DNA of 64,000 bases from Streptomyces katrae (GCF_000717655.1 NZ_JNZY01000001.1:310001-374000), one strand, 5' to 3'. Counted from the first letter of the stretch, positions 31,105 through 41,044 are shown. Translations and numbers: made by a program. The notes: a model not told the origin generated them from the letters alone.

Positions 31105-31773
31105 TCAGCGGCCGGGAACGCTGACGAGCAGTTCCTTGAGGCCGATCCGACCTGCTCCGCTGCCGACGAGGGCGACTTTGGCCAGCGGGCCGCGCCTCCT
31201 GGTTTCCGGCCGGGGCGGGTACCAGCGGAGCGCTGTCAGCAGAACCTCGACGCCGGGCACACCGACGGCTCGGAACACCATGCCGACCTGTGCCTCACCG
31301 GTGAGGCTTTCCGCCACGCACAGCAGCTCCTCGGCGGAGCTCTTCGCGAGCTGGGTCACGTACAGCCGCGCCGCGGTCGGCGGTGCGGGCTGCACGGCGA
31401 TCGCCTGAATGATGAGTTCGATGTCCTCGGACGCGGCGACACAGAACTCCTGGTCGTGCTGGCTGATGGCCGTTGCGAGATCGTTGATGCCCGCTCCGTC
31501 CGGACCGGACTCGTTGACCAGCCTCGTCGGCATAATCAACGAGTTCTTCCTTTCGTCGAAGAACCAGGCGATGTTTCGCGGTGCATCTCGCACGATAGAA
31601 GCGAACATTCCCTTCAGCTCTGGGTGTGGCTCGCTGAAACGCCAACCGAGCGTAGGTGCCTGGACGAGCCCGGTGGCGTGATTGAATTCGCTGGTGGACT
31701 TGAGCCAGACCACAGGTGCGAATCGCTCAAGGGCCGCCCTGGCACGCTGGAAGCGCGACAGTGGTTCCTCCAT
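31105..31773 (-). CDS. hypothetical protein, probable immunity partner of the Rhs toxin
   Basis: A 222-aa protein of no recognised family, starting MEEPLSRFQRARAALERFAP and ending in a basic segment followed by LKELLVSVPGR. It has no signal peptide or membrane span. ATG 31773 is chosen because GGAGG, formed by the last codons of the Rhs gene, lies five bases upstream; GTG 31779, which overlaps the Rhs stop, is an alternative. Base composition is visibly less GC-rich than its neighbours (about 31510-31640), as usual for exchanged toxin-immunity cassettes. Position immediately behind a polymorphic-toxin C-terminus is the main reason for the immunity call. It could instead be an unrelated cargo gene. 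Confidence 0.55.
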   Translation of the reverse strand: MEEPLSRFQRARAALERFAPVVWLKSTSEFNHATGLVQAPTLGWRFSEPHPELKGMFASIVRDAPRNIAWFFDERKNSLIMPTRLVNESGPDGAGINDLATAISQHDQEFCVAASEDIELIIQAIAVQPAPPTAARLYVTQLAKSSAEELLCVAESLTGEAQVGMVFRAVGVPGVEVLLTALRWYPPRPETRRRGPLAKVALVGSGAGRIGLKELLVSVPGR

Positions 31774-31775
31774 GG

Positions 31776-33735
31776 TCACCTCCACTGCGTGTTCCTACGT
31801 AGCTGCCGCAGCGCGTTCAGGTCGGCCGGGCCTTCCAATCGTATGACTCGCTCGGGGTTCTGCGAGCGCAGAGCCCGCTCGTAGTCTCCTCGGGGTACTG
31901 GATCCAGACTCAGGGTCGGGTCGTAGACGTATCGACCGTCGGTGTATACCTGGTGGAATTCATATTCGACATTTCTGATTCCGTTGGCTTCGGCCTCAGG
32001 TGTCCTGAGTGTCCCGGAGGGGGTGATGTAGTGGACGACCTTTCCTTCGCCCCCTGCCTGCCTCATGATGAATTCAGATATTTCGGTGCAATCGACGTAT
32101 TCGCCCCTGGGGGCTGCTCGCATGGCGTCGATCAAATTCTGTTTCGGCGGGTGGGCGGGGTTCGGCTCTCTGAAGTCAAAGGGGTCGCGCTCAGGGCACC
32201 CATCTGGTGCAAGACCGTGGGCGTCCGACCAGGTGTGGGGGTTGTGGACGTACGTGGCCGGATTCGGGGCCGGGGTGAGGCCCAGGGGGTCCGGGGAGAG
32301 GTAGCGGGCCGTTTCGGGGTCGTACGTGCGGAAGTAGTTGTGGTGGAGACCGGACTCCGGGTCGTAGTACTGGCCCGGGAAGCGGAGCGGGGTGTACGCC
32401 GTCGCGTCGCGGTTCCAGGTTGTGGTGCCCCACAGGGTGCTGCGGGTGCGCCACGCCGTCGTGCCGTCTTCGGCGAGGAGCTGGGTCGGGGTGCCGATCA
32501 GATCGGTGACGATCGCGAAGAAGCGGTCGTCCACCTCCGCCTCGTCGAGGCGTTCCGTTTGGGTGAGGGGGTGCAGGCCTTGGTGGGTCCAGGTGAGGGT
32601 GACACCGCCGGCGGTCTGCTCGCAGAGGGTCGTGCCGTCCCAGGTGAAGAGCGTTTCCTCGACGACCGTGCCCGTATCCGAGAGGCGCTGTTTGGCCGTG
32701 CGGCGGCCCAGGGGGTCGTACGTGTACCGCCACCGCGTGCCGTCCGGGGTGGTGACCGCCGTGAGCCGGTCTTCCGCGTTCCATTCGTAGCGCCACGTGT
32801 CCGGCTTGCGGGACAGGCGGGTCTTCTGCCGGAGCACCACGCGGCCCAGCGCGTCGTGTTCGTAGCGGATCGAGCCCGCGCGGGTGATGCGGGTGCCCGT
32901 GTACGTGCGCTCGCCCTGGGCCTCCGCGCCCGGGTGGCGGGTCGGCCAGGAAGCGTGCGTCTGGTTTCCGGCCTCGTCGTATGCGTACCGTTCCGACCAG
33001 GACGTCGCCTCCACCGCCGTGACGCGGGCGGCGGAGTCGAGGGTGAACGTGCGGGGGCCGGTGAGGGAGTCGTCGATGCCGGTGAGGTAGCCGTCGGCCC
33101 GGTAGCTGTAGCCGCGGCGCTGGAGGGTCCGTCCGTCCTGGCCGACGACCGACTGCGCGGCCCGGCGGCCCATGTCGTCGTACTCGTGGGTGAGGGAGAG
33201 CGACGGGTTCAGCGTGCGGGTCAGTTCCTGCCCCGCTGCGTCCCGGTCGAAGCTCAACGTGCGACCCGCCGTGGTCAGCGTCGAGCGCCTGCCCACCGCG
33301 TCGTACGTCCACGAGGACTCCGACCCCGTGGGGGTGATGCGGCTCGTGCGGCGGCCCAGGGCGTCGTACCCGTACGTGAGGGTGCGGCCGTCGACCGTCT
33401 CCGCGAGCAGCCGGGCTGCCTCGTCGCGCAGCCAGGTGACCGTTGCGTCCGGGGACACCGCACTCGAGAGGGCGTCGAAGACGTCGCACGCGTACGTCGT
33501 GACCAGACCGGCCGGTGGTGTGGCCGAGCGGGTCCGTGCGGGAGAGCAGGCGGTTGTACGCGTCGTGGGTGAAGTGGGTGGTCGCGCCCGTGGGGCCGAT
33601 CTCCGCGGTGATCTGCGCGAGGTCGTTGACCAGGAACTGGGTCCGGTGGCCCAGGGAGTCGATCAGGGTGGTGCGGCCCGGCTCGTACGTGAAGCGGACG
33701 TCGAGGTGGCCGTTGGTGCCGGACTGGGCGACGCA
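31776..33735 (-). pseudogene. truncated, frameshifted Rhs/YD-repeat protein with C-terminal toxin domain
   Basis: YD repeats (YDALGRRTSR, YDDMGRRAAQ, YTYDPLGRRTAK) and the Rhs core end (RYLSPDPLGLTPAPNPATYV) are clear. Full-length Rhs proteins have 1,500 or more residues; only about 650 remain here. Repeat homology starts near 33720 (GHLDVRFTYEPGRTTLIDSL) in one frame, then shifts frame at 33508-33515, where CCGG is duplicated in tandem. Removing four bases restores PLGHTTGLVTTYACDVF. The intact 560-codon remainder from GTG 33458 ends in about 143 residues that look like a papain-fold toxin: Cys in YVDCTEISEF, His in YEFHQVYTDG and Asp in YVYDPTLS. The remnant may be silent, or the C-terminus may be kept as a reservoir. 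Confidence 0.8.
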
Positions 33736-33906
33736 CCGGTGCCGGTCGTCGCAGTCGCGGCTGCCGGTGAGCCGGGCGTGGTGGCCCACGTCGTCCGGGG
33801 GGCCGCCTGCCTGTCGCCCTGGCTGGCGCCCCGCCCGTGCGGCCGGCCTTCTTCCGTTCACCGGGCCCTGCCCGGACCCGTCGCTCGGACGCCGGGATGG
33901 TCCGGC

Positions 33907-33958
33907 CCCGCCGGCGTTTGAGGCGCGGGCGCCGGGGCGGAGCCCGGCGCAGCCGGGG
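33907..33958. repeat. Streptomyces-type dispersed GC-rich repeat
   Basis: CCGCCGGCGTTTGAGGCG followed by CGCCGGGGCGGAGCCCGGCG matches a dispersed element I recognise from Streptomyces intergenic regions ('CCGGCGTTTGAGG' family). It lies in the 290-base spacer between the Rhs remnant and the next gene, near the point where the Rhs coding region was truncated. Confidence 0.6.
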
Positions 33959-34022
33959 CTGTGCGACGGCGCCGCAGCCGCAGCCCTGCTGCCGCGGCCC
34001 GGCACCCCCGACCCCAGCGGAG

Positions 34023-36848
34023 CTAGATGGCTTCCTTGCGGGTCAGGTAGTTGAACGAGATCCAGCCCGGCAGCACCGGCAGCCAGAACGTCATCAGGCG
34101 GAACAGCAGCACCGCCGAGATGGCGACCTCCTTGTCCAGCCCGGCGGCGATCAGGCCCAGCGTCAGGGTCGTCTCCACCGCGCCGATACCGCCCGGCGTC
34201 GGCGCCGCCGAGCCCAGGGCGTTGCCCGCCAGGAAGACCACCGCGATGCTCGCGTAGCTGAGGGCCTGGCCGCCTCCGAACGCCCGGATCGACGCGTCCA
34301 GGCACATCACGAAGCAGCCGGTCAGCAGCAGCATGCCGCCGATGCCCGTCATGAGCTTCTGCGGCCGCTGGAGCACGTCCAGCATGCGCGGCACGACACC
34401 CGCGAACAGCGCCCGTACCCGCGTCGCCACGAACTTCCGCAGGAACGGGACCGCCGTCACCACCAGCACCAGCACCGCCACCGTGAGCAGACCCGCGATG
34501 ACCGTCCGGGACGGGGTCATCTCCGGGGTCTTCTCGGTGCCCGTCAGGTATCCGAAGGCCAGCAGCAGCAGGATGTGGCTCGCCAGCCCGAACAGCTGCG
34601 AGGCTCCCACGCTCGCCACCGCCAGACCCGGCCGGATCCCCGCCCGCTGCAGGAACCGCGTGTTCAGCGCGACACCGCCGACCGCCGCCGGCGCCACCAG
34701 CTTCACGAAGGACCCCGCCACCTGCGCGACCACCGTCCGCAGGAACGAGACCCGCTCCGGCACGAAGCCCAGCAGGCTCATCGCCGCCGCGAAGTACGTC
34801 AGCGCCGAGAAGGCCAGCGCGGCCCCCACCCAGCCCCACTCCGCCTCGCCGACGATCGTCGCGAAGTCCACGTGCGCCAGCTGCGTGAGCAGGAAGTACG
34901 CACCGAACGCGCCCGCGATGAACGACACCAGCGTGCGCGGCCGGATCCGCTCCAGGCGGGCCGGCTCCACCGGCGCCTGCGGGCGGATCAGCAGCACCTG
35001 CTGGCGGATCTGGCTCAGCAGGTCCTCCTCGCGGGCCCCGTCGAGCGCGTCGTCCAGCGCCTTCTTCTCGGCCTTCTTCTCCGCGGCCGTGACCGCCGCC
35101 GACTTGGCCCCGGGCTTCCCCGCCTTGCCCGCCTTCCGGTCCGGCTTCGCCTCCTCCGCAGCCGCCTCGCGCGCCGACTTCGCCGCCCGCGAGGACTCCA
35201 GTACGGCCTCCCGCTGCCGGTCGGCCCGCTCGCGGGCCAGCCTGCGCAGCGTCGCCCGGGTGGAGCGGCTCAGTGCGATCGGCTGGAGCAGCGGCAGGCA
35301 GTCCGCCACCGCGTCCGGGCCGAGCACCGACACCGCCGAGGCCACCGCGCGCTCCGCGCCGATCCGCAGGCCGAGCGTGGTCAGCAGCTGCGCGATGTCC
35401 ATCCGGAGCACCAGGTCGCCGGCCGCGATCTCGCCGCCGCGCAGGTCGGTGAGGACGACATTGCCGGAACGATCCACCACGAGCGCGTCGCCGGTGAGCC
35501 GCCGGTGCGCGATCCGCCGCGACTGGAGCGCCCGTACCTGCTTCCACGTGCTGCGGGTCAGGTCGTCGGTGATCTCCTCGTCGGCGAGCGCGTCGAGGGG
35601 CCGGCCGTCCAGGTGCTCGTACACGAGCATGACGGCGTCCGGGCCCAGTTCGGAGGTGGCGATCAGCTTCGGCGCGTTGGCCCCGGCCGCGATGGCCGCG
35701 TACGCGAGGAGCGCCTCCTGTTCCAGTGCCTGGCGCAGCGACTGGAGGCTGCGCCGGGTCGTGATGCCGCGCAGGGTGAGCCGGCGCCAGACCCGGTAGA
35801 AGAACCCGTGCGCCTGCTGCTCGCGGTCGACGACGGTGACGTCGAGCGGCGGGCCGTCCTCCAGAGTGACGTGGTACCGGCGGCCCCGGTCGCTCACCTC
35901 CGAGGCGTCGGCGCCGTCCGGGAGCTCCGCGCGCATGGCGCTGACCGGCTTGAAGCCGACCCGGCGCAGGCCGGCGAGGAGGGTCTGCCCGGTGGGGCGG
36001 ACGTTCGGCGAGCCGACGGCGTACAGGGTCCCGTACGCGACGCTCCAGCCGATCAGCACGGTCAGGATGATCGAGAACGGAGTGGTGTACCCGCTGACCA
36101 GCATCGCGAAGGCGTCCAGCAGCAGCACCACCCACAGCGCGACCCGCCAGCGCGGCCTGCGGGTCATGCCGACGGCGGTCATGTACGCGATGACGGGCGC
36201 GAGGTAGCCGTGCACCGGGTCGGTGAGGGGGCCGCCGAAGCTGGTGGGACGGGTGAGGGCTTCCTGGATGGTGTCGGAGGCGGCCTGGGAGACCCACAGG
36301 TCGGTGGCCAGGGTGACGCCGTGCGCGAGGACCGCGGCGAGCACGCCGTCGGCGATGCGCAGCCCGTCCCGCTTGATCAGCCGCTCGATGGCGAAGGCCA
36401 CGGGTACGAGCAGCACGGCGATGCTGGACACCAGCCCGGCGACCTTGATCAGCAGATCGGGTGCGGCACCGGTGCCCTGGGAGATGTCGGCTTCGAGGCC
36501 GGCGGTGGTGCGGTGGGCGAAGGCGGCGATGGCGAGGACGACGGCGATGCCGAGGACACCGACGAGCAGGCGTACGAGGTCGGAGGGGCGGTGGACGCGG
36601 GCGGCGAGCAGCGGCTCGTCGACCTCGACGTGGTCGGCGGACGCGGAGGCGCGCCCGTGCGGCCCGTCGGCGCCGGGCTCGTCCCCAGATCCGGCTCCGG
36701 CTCCGGCTCCGGTTCCGGTTCCGGCGTTGGCCCGGGCCCGGGGTCCGGGCGCGGTCCGGCCGGGTGGCTCGTCGGGGAGCTTCCCGGGCCCGGGGTGCGG
36801 GTCCGGGCGCGTGCCGTCGTCCTCAGCCGCGCCGTCCGGAGGGCTCAC
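34023..36848 (-). CDS. kinase-like/lysylphosphatidylglycerol-synthase-type flippase fusion membrane protein
   Basis: A 941-aa multi-domain membrane protein. After an acidic, Gly/Pro-rich tail come six or so helices (residues 80-260). A cytoplasmic kinase-like domain spans about 280-570 (ELGPDAVMLVYEHLDGRPLD, SRRIAHRRLTGDALVV, GNVVLTDLRGGEI). A basic Lys/Ala linker follows (EEAKPDRKAGKAGKPGAKSA), then the flippase-like TIGR00374/DUF2156-linked transmembrane domain at about 640-935, with APTPGGIGAVETTLTLGL as its signature. The likely role is lipid or glycan-lipid transfer under control of the kinase-like part; the HRRLTGDALVV and LTDLRGG lines resemble HxD and DFG. GTG 36848 is chosen for AAGGAG seven bases upstream. 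It is divergent from the alkyltransferase-like gene. Confidence 0.82.
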   Translation of the reverse strand: MSPPDGAAEDDGTRPDPHPGPGKLPDEPPGRTAPGPRARANAGTGTGAGAGAGSGDEPGADGPHGRASASADHVEVDEPLLAARVHRPSDLVRLLVGVLGIAVVLAIAAFAHRTTAGLEADISQGTGAAPDLLIKVAGLVSSIAVLLVPVAFAIERLIKRDGLRIADGVLAAVLAHGVTLATDLWVSQAASDTIQEALTRPTSFGGPLTDPVHGYLAPVIAYMTAVGMTRRPRWRVALWVVLLLDAFAMLVSGYTTPFSIILTVLIGWSVAYGTLYAVGSPNVRPTGQTLLAGLRRVGFKPVSAMRAELPDGADASEVSDRGRRYHVTLEDGPPLDVTVVDREQQAHGFFYRVWRRLTLRGITTRRSLQSLRQALEQEALLAYAAIAAGANAPKLIATSELGPDAVMLVYEHLDGRPLDALADEEITDDLTRSTWKQVRALQSRRIAHRRLTGDALVVDRSGNVVLTDLRGGEIAAGDLVLRMDIAQLLTTLGLRIGAERAVASAVSVLGPDAVADCLPLLQPIALSRSTRATLRRLARERADRQREAVLESSRAAKSAREAAAEEAKPDRKAGKAGKPGAKSAAVTAAEKKAEKKALDDALDGAREEDLLSQIRQQVLLIRPQAPVEPARLERIRPRTLVSFIAGAFGAYFLLTQLAHVDFATIVGEAEWGWVGAALAFSALTYFAAAMSLLGFVPERVSFLRTVVAQVAGSFVKLVAPAAVGGVALNTRFLQRAGIRPGLAVASVGASQLFGLASHILLLLAFGYLTGTEKTPEMTPSRTVIAGLLTVAVLVLVVTAVPFLRKFVATRVRALFAGVVPRMLDVLQRPQKLMTGIGGMLLLTGCFVMCLDASIRAFGGGQALSYASIAVVFLAGNALGSAAPTPGGIGAVETTLTLGLIAAGLDKEVAISAVLLFRLMTFWLPVLPGWISFNYLTRKEAI

Positions 36849-37015
36849 ACCCTGCTCCTTCGTCGTCACTTCCGTCTCTTCTTGATCGCGTATCACCAGT
36901 CACCGCCCGGAAGATGGTGGCACGGACCGACCGGCGGGCGGGTCATCAGGGTGCGCGCCGGTACGGAAGGAAACCTTCCGGGAACCGGTCCGTGATGTAC
37001 GGCACCATGGGCGCA

Positions 37016-37363
37016 ATGAGCGAAGAGCTGCCCGCGTACGCGGAGCGGGTGCTGGAGGCGGCCGAGCGGATTCCGCCCGGCCGGGTGATGACGTACGGGG
37101 ACGTCGCCGAATGGCTCGGCGAGGGCGGGCCGCGCCAAGTCGGGCGCGTGATGGCCCTGTACGGGGGAGCCGTGCCCTGGTGGCGGGTGGTCCGGTCGGA
37201 CGGGCGACCGCTGCCCGGCAGCGAGCACCGGGCCCTGGAGCGCTACCGCGCGGAGGCCACCCCGCTGCGGCTGACCGCCGACGGCGAGGCCCGGCTGAAC
37301 ATGCCGCGGGCGCGCTGGGACGGGCTGGAGGAGCACGCCGCACGGGACGAGGGTCACATCTGA
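37016..37363 (+). CDS. alkyltransferase-like (ATL) DNA-repair protein
   Basis: A 115-aa protein with the fold of O6-alkylguanine-DNA alkyltransferase but no reactive cysteine. The normal PCHRV motif reads VPWWRVVRSDG, with Trp55 in the Cys position and Trp56 replacing His. The DNA-binding helix-turn-helix (GRVMTYGDVAEWLG and RQVGRVMALY) is intact. ATL proteins bind alkylated bases, flip them out and pass the lesion to nucleotide-excision repair. ATG 37016 is chosen, with ATG 37007 and 36995 possible in frame. A CACCAT hexamer seven bases upstream may serve as -10. It leads a repair island with adnA, adnB and uvrD2; Rv3204 has the same position in M. tuberculosis. Confidence 0.88.
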   Translation: MSEELPAYAERVLEAAERIPPGRVMTYGDVAEWLGEGGPRQVGRVMALYGGAVPWWRVVRSDGRPLPGSEHRALERYRAEATPLRLTADGEARLNMPRARWDGLEEHAARDEGHI

Positions 37364-37597
37364 CAGCTTGGTCCATGCGCGGCCCGGGCGGGCGGTCGAG
37401 CGCCCGTACGGGCGACGGTACGGGGGACCGGCGAGGGTTGCTGCGGCCCCCCTGCCCGTGCCCCGGGGAACTGCGCGGGACCCGCCGGTTGCCGTAGCGT
37501 TGCCTCTTCGGCAAGCGCGGCCGCGGCCGCGGAGCCCGCTGCGAGCGCAGCAACCGCAGTAACCGCAGACCCACCAGGACCTGGACCGGCACCCCAC

Positions 37598-40500
37598 GTG
37601 ATCACCTCTCCATCCGACCGCTCCGAGCGGCGGCGTACGCGGACCCCTGACGCGTACCGCCTCGTGCGCACCGGGCCGCAGCGGGTGGATCCCCCTGTTC
37701 TGGACGCAGCGCAGCAGGCGGTGGTTGATCACGCCCACGGACCGCTTCTCGTCCTGGCCGGACCGGGCACCGGTAAGACGACCACGCTGGTCGAGGCGGC
37801 CGCGGCCCGGGTCGAAGCCGGGACGGACCCCGCCCGGATCCTGATCCTCACCTTCAGCCGCAAGGCGGCGGTGGAGCTGCGCGACCGGGCCGCCCTGCGG
37901 CTCGGCGGGGCGCGGGCTCCGCAGGCCACCACGTTCCACTCCTTCTGCTACGGGCTGGTCCGCGCCCACCAGGACACCGACCTGTTCGCGGATCCGCTGC
38001 GCCTGCTGTCCGGTCCGGAGCAGGACGTGACCGTCCGCACCCTGCTGGAGGGCCAGCGGCACATCCGGTCCATCCGCTGGCCGGACGACCTGCGGGCCGC
38101 GCTGACCACGCGCGGCTTCGCGGACGAGGTCCGCGCGGTGCTCGCCCGCGCCCGCGAGCTGGGCCTCGGCCCGACGGCGCTGGACGCGTTCGCGACCCGG
38201 CTGGGCCGCCCGGACTGGAAGGCGGCGGCCGCGTTCCTCTCCGAGTACCTGGACGTCCTCGACCTGCAGGGCACGCTGGACTACGCGGAGCTGGTCCACC
38301 GGGCGGTCCTGCTGGCGGAACGCACCCCGTCCCTCACCGGCGCCTACGACGTGATCTACGTGGACGAGTACCAGGACACGGACGCCTCCCAGATGCGCCT
38401 GCTGCGGGCCCTGGCCGGGCCGGCGGGCACGCTGGTGGCGTTCGGCGACCCGGACCAGTCGATCTACGCCTTCCGCGGCGCCGACATCAACAACGTCCTG
38501 GACTTCGAGGGCTCCTTCCCGGGCGCGTCGGTGCACGCCCTGACGGTGGCCCGGCGCTCGGGCGCCAACCTCCTGGCGGCGACCCGCCTCCTGACCACCC
38601 GTATGCCGGTCCCGCGCCTCCCCTCGGCGGCGGTCCGCGCCCACCGCGCCCTGACCCCCGTCCGGGAGGGCGGCGCGGTGGAGGTGTTCACGTACCCCAC
38701 GGCCGGGGCCGAGCTGGACAACATCGCCGACATCCTGCGCCGCGCGCACCTGGAGGACGGCGTTCCGTGGCAGGACATGGCCGTCCTGGTCCGCGCCGGC
38801 GGCCGCACCCTCCCGGCAATGCGCCGCGCCCTGATCTCGGCGGGGGTCCCGGCGGAAACGGACGGCTCGGACACCCCCCTCCGCCACGAACCGGCGATCA
38901 CCCCCCTCCTCACGGCCCTCCGCACGGCCGCCACCCCGGCCGCGGCCGACCGCCACCCCGCCCCGGCCCCGGCCTCCGCCACCCCGGCCCCGGCCTCCGC
39001 CGCCGCGGGCACGGCCGACCCCGGCCTGCCCGGCCCCGGCACCGCACCGGACCCCGAGCCTGCCGCCGGCGACGACGGTGCCCCCGAGCCTTCCGCAGGC
39101 GACGGCGGCGAAGCCGAGCGTTCCGGCGGCGAAGGCGCCGGGTCCGAGCACGCCGCGGGCGAGGGCGAAGGGTGGGTCGGGGTCGAGGCGGCGCTCGCGC
39201 TGCTGAGTTCGCCCCTCGGCGGGATGGACGCCGCCGATCTGCGGCGGCTCGGGCGGGCCCTGCGCGACGAGGAGCGGGCCGCCGGCATCAAGGTGCCGGC
39301 CCCCTCCGACGTCCTGCTCGCCCGCGCCCTTGCCGAGCCCGAACGGCTCACCGCCCACGACCCCGCCTACGCCCGCGGAGCGCAGCGCCTCGGCCTGCTG
39401 CTGCGCAAGACCCGCGAGCTCCTCCAGGGCGGCGGCACCGCCGAGGAGGCCCTGTGGACCCTCTGGGAGGGCACCCCCTGGCCCCAGCGCCTTGAGCGGG
39501 GCGCCCGCCGCGGCGGCGCGGCCGGCCGCAACGCCGACCGCGATCTCGACGCCGTCTGCGCGCTCTTCGACACCGCCGCCCGCGCCGAGGAGCGCACCGG
39601 CGGCCGCGGCGCCCTCAACTTCCTCGAACAGCTCGAGGCCGAGGACATCGCCGCCGACACCCTCACCACCCGCGCCACCCGCTCCGAGGCCGTCCGCCTC
39701 ATGACCGCCCACCGTTCCAAGGGCCTGGAGTGGCGGCTCGTCGTCGTGGCCGGCGTACAGGAAGGGCTCTGGCCCGACCTGCGCCGCCGCGGCTCCCTCC
39801 TCGAAGCCGACCGCATCGGCCGGGACGGCCTCGCCGAGCCCCTCACCCCCGGCGCGCTGCTCGCCGAGGAGCGCCGCCTCTTCTACGTCGCCGCCACCCG
39901 CGCCCGCGACCGCCTCGTCGTCACCGCCGTCAAGGCCCCCGCAGAGGACGGCGACCAGCCCTCCCGCTTCCTCACCGAGCTCGGCGTCACCCCCAAGGAC
40001 GTCACCGGCCGACCCCGCCGGCCCCTCGCCGTCCCCGCGCTCGTCGCCGAGCTGCGCGCCACCACCGTCGACCCCGATGCCTCGCCCGCGCTGCGCGACG
40101 CCGCCGCCCGCCGCCTCGCCCGCCTCGCCGCGCTCACCGACGAGGACGACCGCCCGCTGGTCCCCGCAGCGCACCCGCAGCGCTGGTGGGGGCTGTACGA
40201 GCCCACCCGCAGCAGCGTCCCGCTGCGCGACCGGGACCGGCCCGTCACGCTCTCCGGCAGCGCCCTGGACCAGCTCGCCAACACCTGTTCCCTCCAGTGG
40301 TTCCTCGGCCGCGAGGTCAAGGCCGACGCCCCCTCCACCGCCGCCCAGGGCTTCGGCAACGTCGTCCACGTCCTCGCCGACGAGGTCGCCTCCGGCCGCA
40401 CCCCCGCCGACCTCGCCGTCTTGATGGAACGCCTCGACTCCGTCTGGGACGCCCTCGCCTTCGACGCCCCCTGGAAATCCCGCCAGGAGAAGGACAACGC

Positions 40501-41044
40501 TCGCGCCGCCCTGGAGCGCTTCCTGCGCTGGCACACCACCGACCGCGCGGGCAGGGCGGCCGTGGCCACGGAGCACGCGTTCGACGTCACGCTCGAAGCG
40601 GGCGACCACACCGTCCGGATCCGGGGCTCCATGGACAGGGTCGAATCGGACCCCCTGGGGCGTGCGTACGTCGTGGACTTCAAGACCGGCAAGGCCGCGC
40701 CCACGAAGGACGAGGTCGCGCGGCACCCCCAGCTCGCCGTGTACCAGCTCGCCGTACGCGAAGGCGCCGTCGACGAGGTCTTCGACGGGCTGCGCCCCGA
40801 AGCGGGCGGTGCCGAGCTGGTGCAGTTGCGCCAGGGCGCCGCCCAGCGCGACGGCGGCGACGCGGTGCCCAGGATCCAGGCGCAGCAGCCGCTGAACGGC
40901 GAATGGGTCGGCGACCTGCTCGCCACCGCCGCCGGCCGGGTCCTGGACGAGCGCTTCGCGCCCGCCACCGGCAAGCACTGCGACCACTGCTCCTTCCGCA
41001 GCTCGTGCAGCGCCCGCCCGGAGGGCCGGCAGACGGTGGAGTGA
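37598..41044 (+). CDS. adnA: AdnA-like helicase-nuclease subunit
   Basis: An 1148-aa subunit of an AdnAB-type double-strand-break resection motor. UvrD-type helicase motifs: Walker A GPGTGKTT (about residue 54), motif Ia LTFSRKAA, motif II VDEYQDTD (about 255), motif III GDPDQSIYAFRG, motif V TAHRSKGLEWRL, motif VI YVAATRARDR. The C-terminal RecB-like nuclease has GSMDRVE and VVDFKTGK. Four cysteines (TCSLQW near 895, and HCDHCSFRSSC near 1127-1137) fit the AddB-type Fe-S ring. A Pro/Ala/Gly/Glu-rich insert of about 85 residues (443-527) splits the helicase. GTG 37598 is the start. AdnB follows after 102 bases, the order found in M. tuberculosis Rv3202c-Rv3201c. Confidence 0.92.
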   Translation: MITSPSDRSERRRTRTPDAYRLVRTGPQRVDPPVLDAAQQAVVDHAHGPLLVLAGPGTGKTTTLVEAAAARVEAGTDPARILILTFSRKAAVELRDRAALRLGGARAPQATTFHSFCYGLVRAHQDTDLFADPLRLLSGPEQDVTVRTLLEGQRHIRSIRWPDDLRAALTTRGFADEVRAVLARARELGLGPTALDAFATRLGRPDWKAAAAFLSEYLDVLDLQGTLDYAELVHRAVLLAERTPSLTGAYDVIYVDEYQDTDASQMRLLRALAGPAGTLVAFGDPDQSIYAFRGADINNVLDFEGSFPGASVHALTVARRSGANLLAATRLLTTRMPVPRLPSAAVRAHRALTPVREGGAVEVFTYPTAGAELDNIADILRRAHLEDGVPWQDMAVLVRAGGRTLPAMRRALISAGVPAETDGSDTPLRHEPAITPLLTALRTAATPAAADRHPAPAPASATPAPASAAAGTADPGLPGPGTAPDPEPAAGDDGAPEPSAGDGGEAERSGGEGAGSEHAAGEGEGWVGVEAALALLSSPLGGMDAADLRRLGRALRDEERAAGIKVPAPSDVLLARALAEPERLTAHDPAYARGAQRLGLLLRKTRELLQGGGTAEEALWTLWEGTPWPQRLERGARRGGAAGRNADRDLDAVCALFDTAARAEERTGGRGALNFLEQLEAEDIAADTLTTRATRSEAVRLMTAHRSKGLEWRLVVVAGVQEGLWPDLRRRGSLLEADRIGRDGLAEPLTPGALLAEERRLFYVAATRARDRLVVTAVKAPAEDGDQPSRFLTELGVTPKDVTGRPRRPLAVPALVAELRATTVDPDASPALRDAAARRLARLAALTDEDDRPLVPAAHPQRWWGLYEPTRSSVPLRDRDRPVTLSGSALDQLANTCSLQWFLGREVKADAPSTAAQGFGNVVHVLADEVASGRTPADLAVLMERLDSVWDALAFDAPWKSRQEKDNARAALERFLRWHTTDRAGRAAVATEHAFDVTLEAGDHTVRIRGSMDRVESDPLGRAYVVDFKTGKAAPTKDEVARHPQLAVYQLAVREGAVDEVFDGLRPEAGGAELVQLRQGAAQRDGGDAVPRIQAQQPLNGEWVGDLLATAAGRVLDERFAPATGKHCDHCSFRSSCSARPEGRQTVE

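Noticed and set aside
32191..36297. 1368-codon open frame on the minus strand
   Set aside because: Most of it is an out-of-frame shadow of the membrane-protein gene. Only the part at about 33515-33735 is real, as the upstream piece of the frameshifted Rhs remnant.
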